A stretch of 64,000 bases of DNA from Conexibacter sp. CPCC 205762 (GTDB lineage: Bacteria; Actinomycetota; Thermoleophilia; Solirubrobacterales; Solirubrobacteraceae), in the NCBI RefSeq assembly GCF_030646155.1, contig NZ_JAUTDN010000008.1:1-64000 (forward strand). Direction: 5' to 3'. Both the position numbers and the translations under genes were made by a program. Below are positions 7,888-16,917 of this stretch, in pieces. Each line of letters opens with the position of its first letter. Positions within the stretch are counted from its first letter, which is position 1. The notes below the pieces were generated by a model. It had not been told where the DNA came from, did not search any database, and worked only from the letters and a program-made list of their open reading frames with translations.

Positions 7888-8982
7888 ATGGGAACAGACG
7901 TTCGGCCAAGACGCGTCATCGCCCACCTCGACTGCGACGCCTTCTACGCGTCGGTCGAGCTGATCCGCCGGCCGGAGCTGCGCGGCCAGGCGGTGATCGT
8001 CGCCCACGACGGCCCCCGCTCGGTCGTCACGACCGCCTCCTACGAGGCGCGCAGATACGGCGTCGGCTCCGCGATGCCGCTCGCGCGCGCGAAGCGGCTC
8101 TGTCCGCACGGGATCATCGTCCCGCCCAACTTCACGGCGTACCAGGAGACGTCGAGAGCGCTGTGGGAGATCATCAGAGCGCGGCTCGGCCCGCTCCAGC
8201 ACCTCGGCCTCGACGAGGCCTACGCCGACCTGACCGGCGTCGAGAAGCCGGTCCGCGTGCTGCGCGAGCTGGTCGCCGACGTGAGAGAGCGGACGGGCAT
8301 CACCGTCTCGGTCGGGCTGGCGCCGTCGCGGCTGATCGCGAAGGTCTGCTCCGACCTCGGCAAGCCGGCCGGCTTCGTCGCGATGGGGCGCGAGGAGGCG
8401 GCGAGACGGTTCGCCTCCGCCTCGCCGAAGCTGCTGCCGGGAATCGGCCCCAAGAGCGTCGAGCGGCTGCGCGAGCTGGGGATCGAGACGATCGGCCAGT
8501 TGCAGGAGACGCCGGCGGAGGTGCTGGAGAGACGCTTCGGCGCCAACCACGGGCGCGACCTGCTGCGCCGTGCGCACTTCCACGACGACTCGAGGGTCGA
8601 GACCTCGCGGGTGCTGAAGTCGCGCTCGAACGAGCGCACCTTCCCCGAGGACGTCGACTCGCTGGAGGAGCTGGAGGAGGTCCTGCGCAGGCTCGCGCGC
8701 GAGCTGTGCGAGGGGCTGGAGAGACGCGGCAAGCGCGGCCGCAACGTCGCGATCAAGGTGCGGCTCGACGACTGGACGACGGTCACGCGCGCGCGCACGA
8801 TCGACGGCTTCACACACGACAGCGAGATCGTCACCGAGGTCGCGCTGGAGCTGCTGCGCGCCTACGCGCCGCCGCGGCCGGTGCGGCTGCTGGGCGTGCG
8901 CGTCGCCGCGTTCGAGGACGAGGCGAGCGAGCCGGCCACCGCGGCTCCCCGCAACGCCGACCAGCTCGCCTTCCCGCTGTAG
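7888..8982 (+). CDS. dinB: DNA polymerase IV (Y-family)
   Basis: Error-prone translesion polymerase. The 364-residue protein has the palm acidic motifs HLDCDAFYASVE (residues 12-23) and LGLDEAYADLTG, the Y-family SYEARRYGVGSAMP segment, the helix-hairpin-helix LLPGIGPKSVERLRELGIETIGQL and a little-finger domain with SNERTFPEDV. It is similar in length to other DinB proteins but ends FPL without an evident beta-clamp peptide beyond QLAFPL, which itself resembles the clamp-binding consensus QLxLF. The ATG at 7888 gives MGTDVRPRRVIAHLDCD. It has its own 60-bp upstream gap. Confidence 0.96.
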   Translation: MGTDVRPRRVIAHLDCDAFYASVELIRRPELRGQAVIVAHDGPRSVVTTASYEARRYGVGSAMPLARAKRLCPHGIIVPPNFTAYQETSRALWEIIRARLGPLQHLGLDEAYADLTGVEKPVRVLRELVADVRERTGITVSVGLAPSRLIAKVCSDLGKPAGFVAMGREEAARRFASASPKLLPGIGPKSVERLRELGIETIGQLQETPAEVLERRFGANHGRDLLRRAHFHDDSRVETSRVLKSRSNERTFPEDVDSLEELEEVLRRLARELCEGLERRGKRGRNVAIKVRLDDWTTVTRARTIDGFTHDSEIVTEVALELLRAYAPPRPVRLLGVRVAAFEDEASEPATAAPRNADQLAFPL

Positions 8983-9080
8983 CGCGCCCCGTCGCGCCCC
9001 GTCGAGCGGTGCATCGAACGACCGCGATGTGGTTGGATGCGGCGCGGACCGGGACCGACACGAGCCGAGGGGACGTCGTG

Positions 9081-10460
9081 ATGAGACGCAGGCCGATGGC
9101 GGCCGTTGCCGTGACGATCGTCGTGCTGCTGACGGCCGTGGCGGCGCTCGCGCTCGCCGGCTGCGGCGACGACGGCGACGAGCGCGCGCCGGCGGCGCAC
9201 GCTGCCGCGGCGCCGTGGCTGTTCACCAGCGACGTGCACTTCACGCCGTTCCTCGGCGCGGACGAGGGGCTCGTCGACCGGCTGCAGGCCGCCCCGGTGA
9301 GCGCCTGGCAGCAGCTGCTGCGGGAGACCGGCGAGCGGTCGAGCCGCTACGGCCAGGACAGCAACGCCGCGCTGCTGGAGTCGGCGCTGACGGCGATGCG
9401 GCAGCAGGCGCCGAGAGCGCCGGTCGTCGTGATCACCGGCGACCTGCTCGCGCACCACTTCCAGGACACCTACGACAGCCTCGCGTCGAACCCGACGCAG
9501 GCGTCCTACGAGGCGTTCGTCGACAAGACCGTCGCCTACCTCGCCGCCCGCTTCGACGCGACCTTCCCGTCGGCGCAGTTCGTGCTCGCGCTCGGCAACA
9601 ACGACTCCTGGTGCGGCGACTACGCGCTGGAGCCCGGCAGCGGGTTCCTCGCCCACGCCGCGCAGGCATGGGAGCCGCTCGTCAACCGCGACGGCCGCGC
9701 GCCGGGGTTCCGCGCGAGCTTCGCCAGACTCGGCAGCTACAGCGCGGCGCTGCCGCTCCCCGGCCTCGACGTGATCGCGATCGACGACGTCTTCTGGTCG
9801 CGCAACTACAGCGACGACTGCGGCGACGCGGGCGAGGACCCGGGCGCGGAGCTGGCGAGCTGGCTGGAGCGGACCGCGCAGCAGCTGCCGAGCGGCGACC
9901 GCGCCTGGCTGGCGACGCACATCCCGCCGGGCGTCGACGCCCACACGTCGGCGAAGCACCCTGACGACCCGCAGCCGCTGCTGCACGCCGGCCACCAGGC
10001 GACGCTGCTCGACGTGCTCGACGACGACCGCTTCCCGGCGCTCGTCTTCGGCCACCTGCACATGAGCACGTACCGGATCGGGGACGAGACGCCGATGCTG
10101 GGCGTGCCGTCGATCAGCCCGCGCGACGGGAACAACCCGGCCTTCCTGACCGTCGCGGTCGGCAGCGACGGGACGATCGCCGACTACGACGCCTACGCGC
10201 TCGACGTCACCGCGGCGGCGCCGGCGTGGCGGCACGAGTACGGCTTCCGCGACACCTATGGCGCGGCGGCCTTCGACGTGCCGTCGCTGCGGGCGCTGCA
10301 GAGACGGCTCGCGACCGACACGCGGCTGCGCCACGACTACGAGCGCTACTACGGCTCCGGCGGCCAGCCGCAGATCAGCGACGGCGAGTACCCGGCGTAT
10401 GCGTGCGCGTCGAGCGCGCTCACGCCGGCCGCGTTCACGGCCTGCGAGAGCGGCGGCTAG
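9081..10460 (+). CDS. Lipoprotein metallophosphoesterase, acid sphingomyelinase-like
   Basis: A 459-residue surface phosphoesterase. ATG at 9081 follows GAGGGGACG. The N-terminal helix ends in the lipobox LALAGC (Cys near residue 31). Metal-binding motifs of the calcineurin-like fold are TSDVHF, ITGDLLAHHF, LGNNDSWCGDY, ATHIPPGVD and FGHLHMS. The spacing and the C-terminal region resemble acid sphingomyelinase-like phosphodiesterases of eukaryotes and actinobacteria. The natural substrate cannot be told from sequence. It converges on the LacI-type regulator. Confidence 0.88.
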   Translation: MRRRPMAAVAVTIVVLLTAVAALALAGCGDDGDERAPAAHAAAAPWLFTSDVHFTPFLGADEGLVDRLQAAPVSAWQQLLRETGERSSRYGQDSNAALLESALTAMRQQAPRAPVVVITGDLLAHHFQDTYDSLASNPTQASYEAFVDKTVAYLAARFDATFPSAQFVLALGNNDSWCGDYALEPGSGFLAHAAQAWEPLVNRDGRAPGFRASFARLGSYSAALPLPGLDVIAIDDVFWSRNYSDDCGDAGEDPGAELASWLERTAQQLPSGDRAWLATHIPPGVDAHTSAKHPDDPQPLLHAGHQATLLDVLDDDRFPALVFGHLHMSTYRIGDETPMLGVPSISPRDGNNPAFLTVAVGSDGTIADYDAYALDVTAAAPAWRHEYGFRDTYGAAAFDVPSLRALQRRLATDTRLRHDYERYYGSGGQPQISDGEYPAYACASSALTPAAFTACESGG

Positions 10461-10490
10461 CGTCGCCGCCTCGCGGTCCTCCTCATGCTC

Positions 10491-10506
10491 CCAAAAACGA
10501 TTTTGG
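10491..10506. promoter_or_regulatory. LacI-family operator-like palindrome between convergent genes
   Basis: CCAAAAACGATTTTGG is a 16-bp near-perfect palindrome centred on CG (one mismatched pair), the layout of LacI-family operators. It closely matches the site in front of the neighbouring LacI-type gene at 11637-11652. Both share CC(A/G)AAA(A/G)CG(A/G)TTTTGG. It lies between two gene 3' ends, where no promoter is expected. Confidence 0.55.
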
Positions 10507-10567
10507 AAATGGCGGTGCTGCGGGTGCTGTCTCCCGCCGGCGGCGCTTCCCGGGTGCCGTCGGCGAG

Positions 10568-11629
10568 TCAGTCGTGCGCCGGCGGCGCGGTCGTGCCGCG
10601 CACGACCAGCGTCGTCGGCAGCGAGGTCACCGCAGCGGGCGCCTCGCCGTGCTCGATCGCGGCGATCAGCGCCTCGCCGGCCGCCGCGCCGAGCCCTGCC
10701 TTGTCCTGCCTCACCGTGCTCAGCGGCGGATGCACGTGCCCCGCCAGCTGGATGTCGTCGTAGCCGACGAGCGACAGCCGCTCGGGCACCGTCACGCCCG
10801 CCTTCGCGGCCGCGCGCAGGGCGCCGAGCGCCATCAGGTCCGAGGCCGCGACGATCGCCGTCGGCGGCTCCTCCTGCGCCAGCAGCCGCGCCGTCGCGGC
10901 CGCGCCGGAGTCGACGTAGAAGTCGCCGTAGGCGACGTACTCGTCGCGGTAGCCGAGCCCCAGCTCTCTGAGCGCGTCGCGGTAGGCCCGCAGCCGCTCG
11001 CCGCCGGGGCGCGTCTCGACCAGGCCGGTGATCGTCGCGATGCGGCGATGGCCGAGGTCGTGCAGAAGGCGCACCGCGGCGCCGATCCCGGCGCCGTTGT
11101 CGGAGATCACGTAGCCCGCGCGCGGGCCCTCCAGCTCGACGTCGACGCCGATCGCCGGCAGGCCCGAGCGGACCATCCGGCGGATCTCCGGGTCCTCGGG
11201 GTTCATGCCCATCAGCACGACGCCGTCGACGTTGTGGTGCTGGGCGCGCTTGAGGTAGCTGTGGTCGCCGCCGTAGCCGTTGCCGGGCCGCTCGCTGGCG
11301 AACAGCAGCAGGTCGAAGCCGTGCGCGCCGAGCTGGCGCTTGAGCCCGACGAGCACCTCGTGGAAGAACGGGTGCTGGAGGTCGGGGTGGCCCTCGCCGG
11401 TCTCGAGGAAGACGCCGATCAGGTGCGACCGCTGCGTCACGAGGCTGCGGGCCGAGGCGCTCGGCGTGTAGTCGAGCGTGCGCGCCAGCTCCATGATCCG
11501 CTCACGCGTGTCGGGGTTGACGTCGGCGTAGCCGTTGAGCGCGCGCGAGACGGTGCCGACGGAGACGCCGCTGCGTCTCGCCAGCTCTCTGATCGTGATC
11601 CGTCCCCCGGACAATCCGCTCCCCTTCAT
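10568..11629 (-). CDS. LacI-family transcriptional regulator
   Basis: A sugar-responsive repressor of 353 residues. The N-terminal helix-turn-helix ITIRELARRSGVSVGTVSRALNGYADV is followed by the hinge-helix region YTPSASARSL. The periplasmic-binding-protein-like domain runs from ThrGln-SHLIGVF to the end, with typical VDGVVLMG, YVISDNGAG and LVGYDDIQLAGHVHPPLSTV segments. ATG at 11629 follows GGTGGAGAG. An operator-like palindrome overlaps this ribosome site, suggesting autoregulation. No sugar genes lie alongside, so the inducer is unknown. Confidence 0.93.
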   Translation of the reverse strand: MKGSGLSGGRITIRELARRSGVSVGTVSRALNGYADVNPDTRERIMELARTLDYTPSASARSLVTQRSHLIGVFLETGEGHPDLQHPFFHEVLVGLKRQLGAHGFDLLLFASERPGNGYGGDHSYLKRAQHHNVDGVVLMGMNPEDPEIRRMVRSGLPAIGVDVELEGPRAGYVISDNGAGIGAAVRLLHDLGHRRIATITGLVETRPGGERLRAYRDALRELGLGYRDEYVAYGDFYVDSGAAATARLLAQEEPPTAIVAASDLMALGALRAAAKAGVTVPERLSLVGYDDIQLAGHVHPPLSTVRQDKAGLGAAAGEALIAAIEHGEAPAAVTSLPTTLVVRGTTAPPAHD

Positions 11630-11636
11630 CTCTCCA

Positions 11637-11652
11637 CCGAAAGCGGTTTTGG
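11637..11652. promoter_or_regulatory. Operator-like palindrome at the LacI-type gene start
   Basis: CCGAAAGCGGTTTTGG, 16 bp and centred on CG, matches 10491-10506 at 13 of 16 positions. It lies 8 bases upstream of the regulator's start codon and overlaps its ribosome site, which fits autorepression. The assignment rests on symmetry and similarity only. Confidence 0.55.
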
Positions 11653-11750
11653 AACCGCCGTGGCGCGACAGTAGCGGGAGCTTCTGCCGAGTGCAGGCAG
11701 AAGAGGTCGCTCGAATACTTAACCGTTGAGCGTGCAATACTTGCACGGTC

Positions 11751-12647
11751 ATGAGCTTTCCGATCGAGGTCACCGAATACACCGACGCCCAGTGCCCGTG
11801 GGCGTGGTCCGCGGAGCCGATGAAGTGGCGTCTGAGATGGCTGTACGGCGACGCGCTCGACTGGCGCACGCGGATGATCGTGCTCGCCTCAGACAGCGCG
11901 CACTACGAGAAGATCGGCTTCACCGCCGACCAGCTCGCCGCCGGCTTCGCGATGTTCGCCGACAGATACGGGCAGCCGCTCGACGCGACGCCGCGCCCGC
12001 GCCTCGGCGCCACGCGCCCGGCCGCGAAGGCGGTCGTCGCCGCGCGCGTGCACTCGTCGTCTGAGGTCGCCGAGCGGCTGCTGCGCCGCCTGCGCGTCCA
12101 CGCGATGACGAACCCGACGGCGATGCTGGAGGAGGAGGCGACGATCGTCGCCGCCGCCGTCGAGGCCGGCATCGACCCGGCCGTGCTGGAGCGCTGGCTG
12201 GCCGACCCGGCCGTCGAGCGCGAGCTGCAGGCCGACATGCTCGCCGCCCGCTCGCCCGCGCCGGCAGCCGTCCACCTGCATCACAAGCTCGCGAGAGTGA
12301 CCGAGGACCCGAGCAGATGGCGCTACACCGCGCCCTCGCTCGTCTTCACGCGCGCCTCGGACCGCCTCACGATCGAGACGCCCGGCTTCCAGCCGTCGCT
12401 CGCCTACGAGGTCGCGGTCGCGAACCTGGAGCCGTCGCTGGAGCGGCGCCCGCTGCCCGAGGACGTCGGCCAGCTGCTGGAGTGGGCCGGCGAGCCGCTC
12501 TCGACGCAGGAGATCGCCGAGATCCTCGGCATCGGCCGCGACGAGGCGCGCGAGCGCCTCAGCGCGCAGGCCGGCGCCGTCGAGGCGCCCGCCGGCAGCG
12601 ACGCCTTCTGGTCGCTCGACACCGCCGCCGTCGCGGCGGCCGCCTGA
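11751..12647 (+). CDS. DsbA/FrnE-fold protein with C-terminal helix-turn-helix-like extension
   Basis: A 298-residue protein. Residues 1-210 fit the DsbA/2-hydroxychromene-2-carboxylate isomerase fold: IEVTEYTDAQCPWAWSAEP at the N-terminus, a helical insert, then SLVFTRASDRLTIETPGFQ, replacing the usual cis-Pro segment. The active-site position reads CPWA instead of CPWC, so the resolving cysteine is missing and ordinary disulfide exchange is unlikely. Residues about 245-280 (EPLSTQEIAEILGIGRDEARERL) look like a helix-turn-helix. It may be a redox or small-molecule-binding regulator or a non-redox isomerase-type enzyme; sequence does not decide. Confidence 0.8.
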   Translation: MSFPIEVTEYTDAQCPWAWSAEPMKWRLRWLYGDALDWRTRMIVLASDSAHYEKIGFTADQLAAGFAMFADRYGQPLDATPRPRLGATRPAAKAVVAARVHSSSEVAERLLRRLRVHAMTNPTAMLEEEATIVAAAVEAGIDPAVLERWLADPAVERELQADMLAARSPAPAAVHLHHKLARVTEDPSRWRYTAPSLVFTRASDRLTIETPGFQPSLAYEVAVANLEPSLERRPLPEDVGQLLEWAGEPLSTQEIAEILGIGRDEARERLSAQAGAVEAPAGSDAFWSLDTAAVAAAA

Positions 12648-12651
12648 CGCT

Positions 12652-12681
12652 CGGGGGCGCCGCCGCGCGGCGGCGCCCCCG
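12652..12681. terminator. Bidirectional hairpin between dsbA-like gene and trkH
   Basis: A perfect 13-bp stem (12652-12664 with 12669-12681) closes a GCGC loop between two convergent stop codons. It is likely to serve both strands. There is no marked T-tract. Confidence 0.65.
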
Positions 12682-12689
12682 GTCCGTTC

Positions 12690-14207
12690 CTACGGCCGCC
12701 AGAAGCTGCGCGTCAGCAGCACCGCGACCGGCACGATCTCGACGCGGCCGAGCCACATCAGCACGGTCAGGATCGCGGTCGAGAGGTTGCTGTAGCCGGC
12801 GAACGAGCCGTACGGCCCGGCGTCGCCGAAGGCGGGGCCGACGTTGCCGATCGAGGAGGCGGCGGCGCCGATCGCGTCGAAGGCGCTCAGCTCGACGCCG
12901 GTCCGCTCGGCGTCGATCACGAGCCCGAGCGAGCCGAGCGCGAACGCGAACAGGTACAGCAGCACGAACAGGACGGTCGAGCGCAGCGCCTGCTCGTCGA
13001 CGACGATCCCGTTCTTGCGGACGGGTGTGACGACGTGGGGGTGGGCGGCGGTCGCGAGGTCGCGGCGGGCGATCCGGAACAGCAGCAGGTGCCGGACGAC
13101 CTTGATCGAGCCGCCGGTCGAGCCGGCCGAGGCGCCGACGAACATCAGCAGCAGCAGCGTCATCGTCGCCAGCGAGCCCCACTGCGTGTAGTCGACGGTC
13201 GCGAAGCCGGTCGTCGTCATGATCGAGGTCGCCTGGAAGGCCGACTGGCGCACCGCCTCCTCGCCGCTCGCCTCGCCGCTCGTCAGCAGCTCGACCAGCA
13301 GCAGCGCGGTCGCCGCCAGCAGGAAGCCGCCGTACAGCCGCACCTCGTCGTCGCGGCCCAGCTCGCGCGCGCCGCGGCGGCGGATCAGGACGTTGAAGAG
13401 GCGCAGGAAGTTGAGCCCCGCGACGACCATCACGACGACGAGGATCCACTGCGAGATCGGCGCGAACGCCGCGACCGACTCGCCCTGCGGCGAGAAGCCG
13501 CCGAGCGCCATCGCGGAGGAGGCGTGCGCGAACGCCTGCCACGGCGTCATCGCGTCGTCGAGCCCGAGCCAGCCGACGGTCGCCAGCACGAGTGTCGCGA
13601 CCAGCGTCAGCCCGACGTAGAGCGACCAGAGGTTGCGCGCGGTGTCGCGGATCGTCGAGCCGAAGCGCTCGAGCTCGGTCGGCCCGGCCAGCTCCGACTG
13701 CAGCAGCCGCCGCCCGCCGACGCGCAGCCGCGGCAGGATCGCGATCGCCAGCACGATGATCCCCATGCCGCCGAGCCAGTGCGACAGCTGGCGCCAGAAC
13801 TGGACCGTCTCGCTGAGCTGCTCGACGTGCGGGACGACGCTGCCGCCGCTCGCGGTGAAGCCCGACATCGCCTCGAAGTAGGCGTCGACCGGCGCCTTCA
13901 GCTGCGGCTCGCCGGAGAGCACGAACGGGAGCGCGCCGAAGACCGGCACCAGCAGCCAGATCAGCGCGATCACGAGGAAGCCCTCGCGCTGGCCGATGCG
14001 GTCGGCGCGGCGCTCGTGCGTGAGCCGGTCCAGCAGCACGCCGGTGCCGCTGGCGGCGGCGCCGGCGGCGAGCCACGGCAGCACGTCCTCGCCGGTGAAG
14101 AGCGCGACCAGCGTCGGCGCGAGGAAGGCGAGCCCTATCCATCTGAGGACGCCGCCGAGCAGGTCGAAGACGGCGCCGAGGTCGACCCCGAGCCGCGGCG
14201 CGCGCAC
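12690..14207 (-). CDS. trkH: Trk/Ktr potassium uptake channel subunit
   Basis: Membrane pore of the Trk/Ktr potassium uptake system, 505 residues. The four pore-loop segments are visible as MSGFTASGG, ALGGFSPQGES, MTTTGFATVDYTQWGS and SSIGNVGPAFGDAG, with at least eight hydrophobic helices. The start is a GTG whose G is shared with the TAG stop of trkA (TAGTG at 14205-14209), so translation is coupled to the regulatory subunit. A conserved GASAGSTGGSIKVVR segment lies before the last pore. The pair forms a complete uptake system, trkA first. Confidence 0.94.
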   Translation of the reverse strand: MRAPRLGVDLGAVFDLLGGVLRWIGLAFLAPTLVALFTGEDVLPWLAAGAAASGTGVLLDRLTHERRADRIGQREGFLVIALIWLLVPVFGALPFVLSGEPQLKAPVDAYFEAMSGFTASGGSVVPHVEQLSETVQFWRQLSHWLGGMGIIVLAIAILPRLRVGGRRLLQSELAGPTELERFGSTIRDTARNLWSLYVGLTLVATLVLATVGWLGLDDAMTPWQAFAHASSAMALGGFSPQGESVAAFAPISQWILVVVMVVAGLNFLRLFNVLIRRRGARELGRDDEVRLYGGFLLAATALLLVELLTSGEASGEEAVRQSAFQATSIMTTTGFATVDYTQWGSLATMTLLLLMFVGASAGSTGGSIKVVRHLLLFRIARRDLATAAHPHVVTPVRKNGIVVDEQALRSTVLFVLLYLFAFALGSLGLVIDAERTGVELSAFDAIGAAASSIGNVGPAFGDAGPYGSFAGYSNLSTAILTVLMWLGRVEIVPVAVLLTRSFWRP

Positions 14208-15535
14208 TACAGCGCCGCCTCGACCTCGGCCGTGCGCGTCTGGTCGACGAGCACGATCACGCGGTCGCCGGGCTGCAGCTCGGTGTCGCCGTGCGGGAAC
14301 AGCGCGCTGTCGTCGCGCACGATCGCGCCGATCGTCGAGCTGGTCCGCGGCAGCTCGCGCAGCGGCCGGCCGACCAGCCTGCTCTGCGGCCGCACGACGA
14401 CGTCGAGCACGTCGAAGCGGTCGTCGTCCATCAGCGCCACCTGGCGCGTGCGCGGATCGTGCGCGAACAGCACCAGCCGCTGCGCGGTCGCCGCGCGCGG
14501 GTTGACGGCGACGTCGACGCCGGCCTGGTCGAAGACGGCGATCGACTGCGGGTCGTCGACGACGCCGATCGTCGTGTGGATCCCGACCGCGCGGGCGGTG
14601 ACGGCGGCGTAGAGGCTGTCGGCGTCGTCGCCGAGCGCGGCGACGGCGACCTGGGCGGCGCCGATCCGCTCCTCGCGCAGCAGCGTGCGGTCCGACGGGG
14701 AGGCGTGGAAGACGCGCGCCCGCGGCAGCTCGGCGGCGGCGCGCCGCGCGCGCTCGGCGTCGGGCTCGACCAGCCGCACGCGCAGGTCGTGCAGCAGCAG
14801 CTTGCGCGCGATCGCGATCCCGACCTGGGTCGCGCCGAAGACGACGACCTCCTCGACGACGGGCTCGTCGGGCGCGAGCTGTCTGCTCCACTCCAGCATC
14901 GCCGCGGGCGAGGCCATCACGGCGACGCGGTCGCCGAGCTGGATCGTCTCGTCGCCGCGCGGCAGCAGCAGCACGTCGTCGCGGATGATCAGCGCGACGC
15001 GCGACTGCGGCGGGATCGGCGCGCGCGACAGCGGCACGTCGAGCAGCGCGCAGGCGTGCGCTCTCTGCTCGACGTCGAACTCGGCGATCGTCACCTGCCC
15101 GTCGGCGAAGACGTCGGCGACGCGCGCGCCCGGGACGGCGATCGCGTCGATCACGGCGGCGGCCGCCTCCAGCTCGGAGGAGACCATGTAGTCGATGTCG
15201 AGCACCTCGTCTCTCCACGCTCTCAGGTGCTCGACGTCGGTCGTGCGCACGAGCGTTCTCGTCTGCGGCGCGAGCCGCCGCACGAGCATCGCGGCGACGA
15301 GGTTGACCTCGTCGCGCGAGGTCGAGGCGATCAGCAGATCGGTGTCGCGCACGCCGGCCTCCAGCAGCACGCTGCTGCTGGCGCCGTTGCCCTCGACGGT
15401 GCGGACGTCGAAGGAGTTGGCGAGCGCGGCGATCCGCGCCGGGTCGCGGTCGACGACGGTCAGCTCGTGGTCGTCGAACAGCGCCTCGACGACGGTCGTG
15501 CCGACGTGGCCGGCTCCCAGCACGATGATGCGCAT
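14207..15535 (-). CDS. trkA: Trk system potassium uptake regulatory protein
   Basis: Cytoplasmic gating subunit for TrkH, 442 residues. It carries two RCK-N/RCK-C units. The first Rossmann motif is MRIIVLGAGHVGTTVVEAL with the acidic residue in LTVVDRDPARI; the second is VVVFGATQVGIAIARKLL. Each is followed by a TrkA-C domain (QSRVALIIRDDVLLLPRGDETIQLGDRV and TIGAIVRDDSALFPHGDTELQPGDRV). The second glycine motif is degenerate (GATQVG). The gene is upstream of trkH and overlaps it by one base. Confidence 0.95.
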   Translation of the reverse strand: MRIIVLGAGHVGTTVVEALFDDHELTVVDRDPARIAALANSFDVRTVEGNGASSSVLLEAGVRDTDLLIASTSRDEVNLVAAMLVRRLAPQTRTLVRTTDVEHLRAWRDEVLDIDYMVSSELEAAAAVIDAIAVPGARVADVFADGQVTIAEFDVEQRAHACALLDVPLSRAPIPPQSRVALIIRDDVLLLPRGDETIQLGDRVAVMASPAAMLEWSRQLAPDEPVVEEVVVFGATQVGIAIARKLLLHDLRVRLVEPDAERARRAAAELPRARVFHASPSDRTLLREERIGAAQVAVAALGDDADSLYAAVTARAVGIHTTIGVVDDPQSIAVFDQAGVDVAVNPRAATAQRLVLFAHDPRTRQVALMDDDRFDVLDVVVRPQSRLVGRPLRELPRTSSTIGAIVRDDSALFPHGDTELQPGDRVIVLVDQTRTAEVEAAL

Positions 15536-15594
15536 CGACGGGAGAGTACGCGCGGCGGCGGCACGACCCGCCGCGCGTGGTCGCTACGGCCGCT

Positions 15595-16917
15595 TCAGGC
15601 GGCGGCGCACGTCTCCTTGGCGCTGGAGCGCACGGCGTCGCCGAGCTCGCTGACCTCGTCGAAGGACTCGATCCCGACCTTCCATCTGCCGCCGCGCATC
15701 GCGACCGCGATCGCGGTCCCGTCGCGGCTGGTGACGATCGCGTCGAACCACTTTCCGCCCTGTCCGACCTTCGCGTTCTCGACCTGCCAGTTGTTCGAGG
15801 TCGATCTGCCGGTCGAGCCGCCGCTGGTGACGGCCGTGACCAGCCTGCCGCTGCGGCAGAAGCTCCAGTCGACCTCCGCACCGTCGCCGCGCGCGCCGAC
15901 GAGGCGCGTGTCGAGCAGCTTCTTCAGGACCGCTCTGTTGGCCGCGTTGCGGGCGCTGCAGGCTCTCTTCGCGGAGCCCTTCAGCTTCGCGCAGCGCTCG
16001 ACCTCGGCGGTCGGCTTTCTGAGCGCGGCCGCGCGCGCGGAGGGAGCGGTCGCCGCAGAGGCGGAGGCGGACGCGGCTGGCACGGCGCAGGTCACGTAGG
16101 CGGTCACCTTCGCCGCCGTTCTCGCGCCGCGCTGGTCGGGCGTGCGGAAGGTGAGGCTCCAGCCGCTCACGCCGGCTGGCTGGGAGGCGGCGACGAACGG
16201 CACGGTCAGCTTCGAGGCGGTGTCGGCGGAGGACCAGCCGTTGTCGTCCATCGTCGGCGCCGCGTAGCCCCAGCCGATCGGCCGCCGGCCGCCGTCGCAG
16301 CGGGCCGTGACGGTCGCGCTCGCGGCGCCGGGCGCGAACGCGCGCGTGGCGCTGACGGTCTTCGTCTTGGCAAAGGCTCTCGGCGCGACGCAGATCGCCG
16401 CCGCCCGCGTCTGGATCCCGGCCTTCAGCTGCCAGCCGTGGATCCCGACCGGCTGCGCCGTCACCGCCACCTCGACGTACGGCCAGGTCGTGTTCGCCGC
16501 GACGCCGAGCGCGAGCTTCGCCCCGCAGCTGACCTTCTGGCCGCCGCCCTCGGCGAGCGTCGGCGTGCCTGCGCCACGTGCGCAGATCGCAAGCGCGCGC
16601 GGGGCGCTGCGGGCGATCGGCCGGCGGGTCTCCAGCACGAACGAGGCGCCGGGGTCGCTCAGCTGCGGGCGGACACGGGCGACCGGCCCGCCGACACCCG
16701 TCCAGCCGGCGGCGAGCGGCGCGCCGCCTCTCCCGCAGCCGACCTCGAGGTCGTCGCCCGAGTCGTAGACGTCGGCCGGCCCGGGGCCGGGGAGCACTCT
16801 CACCGCCGGTCCCTTGACGACGTAGACCGTCGCTGCCGTGGCGGGCGCGGCGGCGAACGCCGGCAGCGCGACGAGCGCGCAGACGGCGAGACGCGCGCAA
16901 GCGGGATGCGGCTTCAT
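15595..16917 (-). CDS. Hypothetical secreted protein
   Basis: A 440-residue exported protein with signal peptide (ARLAVCALVALPAFAAAPATAATV). The body has two beta-rich repeats at about residues 50-150 and 160-275, with paired cysteines and the repeated phrase GxxGWxL...A.. (GIHGWQLKAG, GVSGWSLTFR). The C-terminus contains a helical stretch with two cysteines (KLKGSAKRACSARNAANRAVLKKLL) and a final beta region SGRLVTAVTSGG. I do not recognise a family. Its ATG overlaps the stop of the upstream gene (ATGA), so the two are translationally coupled. Confidence 0.8.
   Translation of the reverse strand: MKPHPACARLAVCALVALPAFAAAPATAATVYVVKGPAVRVLPGPGPADVYDSGDDLEVGCGRGGAPLAAGWTGVGGPVARVRPQLSDPGASFVLETRRPIARSAPRALAICARGAGTPTLAEGGGQKVSCGAKLALGVAANTTWPYVEVAVTAQPVGIHGWQLKAGIQTRAAAICVAPRAFAKTKTVSATRAFAPGAASATVTARCDGGRRPIGWGYAAPTMDDNGWSSADTASKLTVPFVAASQPAGVSGWSLTFRTPDQRGARTAAKVTAYVTCAVPAASASASAATAPSARAAALRKPTAEVERCAKLKGSAKRACSARNAANRAVLKKLLDTRLVGARGDGAEVDWSFCRSGRLVTAVTSGGSTGRSTSNNWQVENAKVGQGGKWFDAIVTSRDGTAIAVAMRGGRWKVGIESFDEVSELGDAVRSSAKETCAAA

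Noticed and set aside
10491..10506. Rho-independent terminator of the phosphoesterase gene
   Set aside because: The arms are A/T-rich, have no loop space and no following T-tract, and the sequence matches the operator at the LacI-type gene start.
10485..10763. Small gene downstream of the operator-like palindrome
   Set aside because: The frame (starting MLPKTILEMAV) runs into the antisense of the LacI-type regulator and shows no independent support such as a ribosome site.
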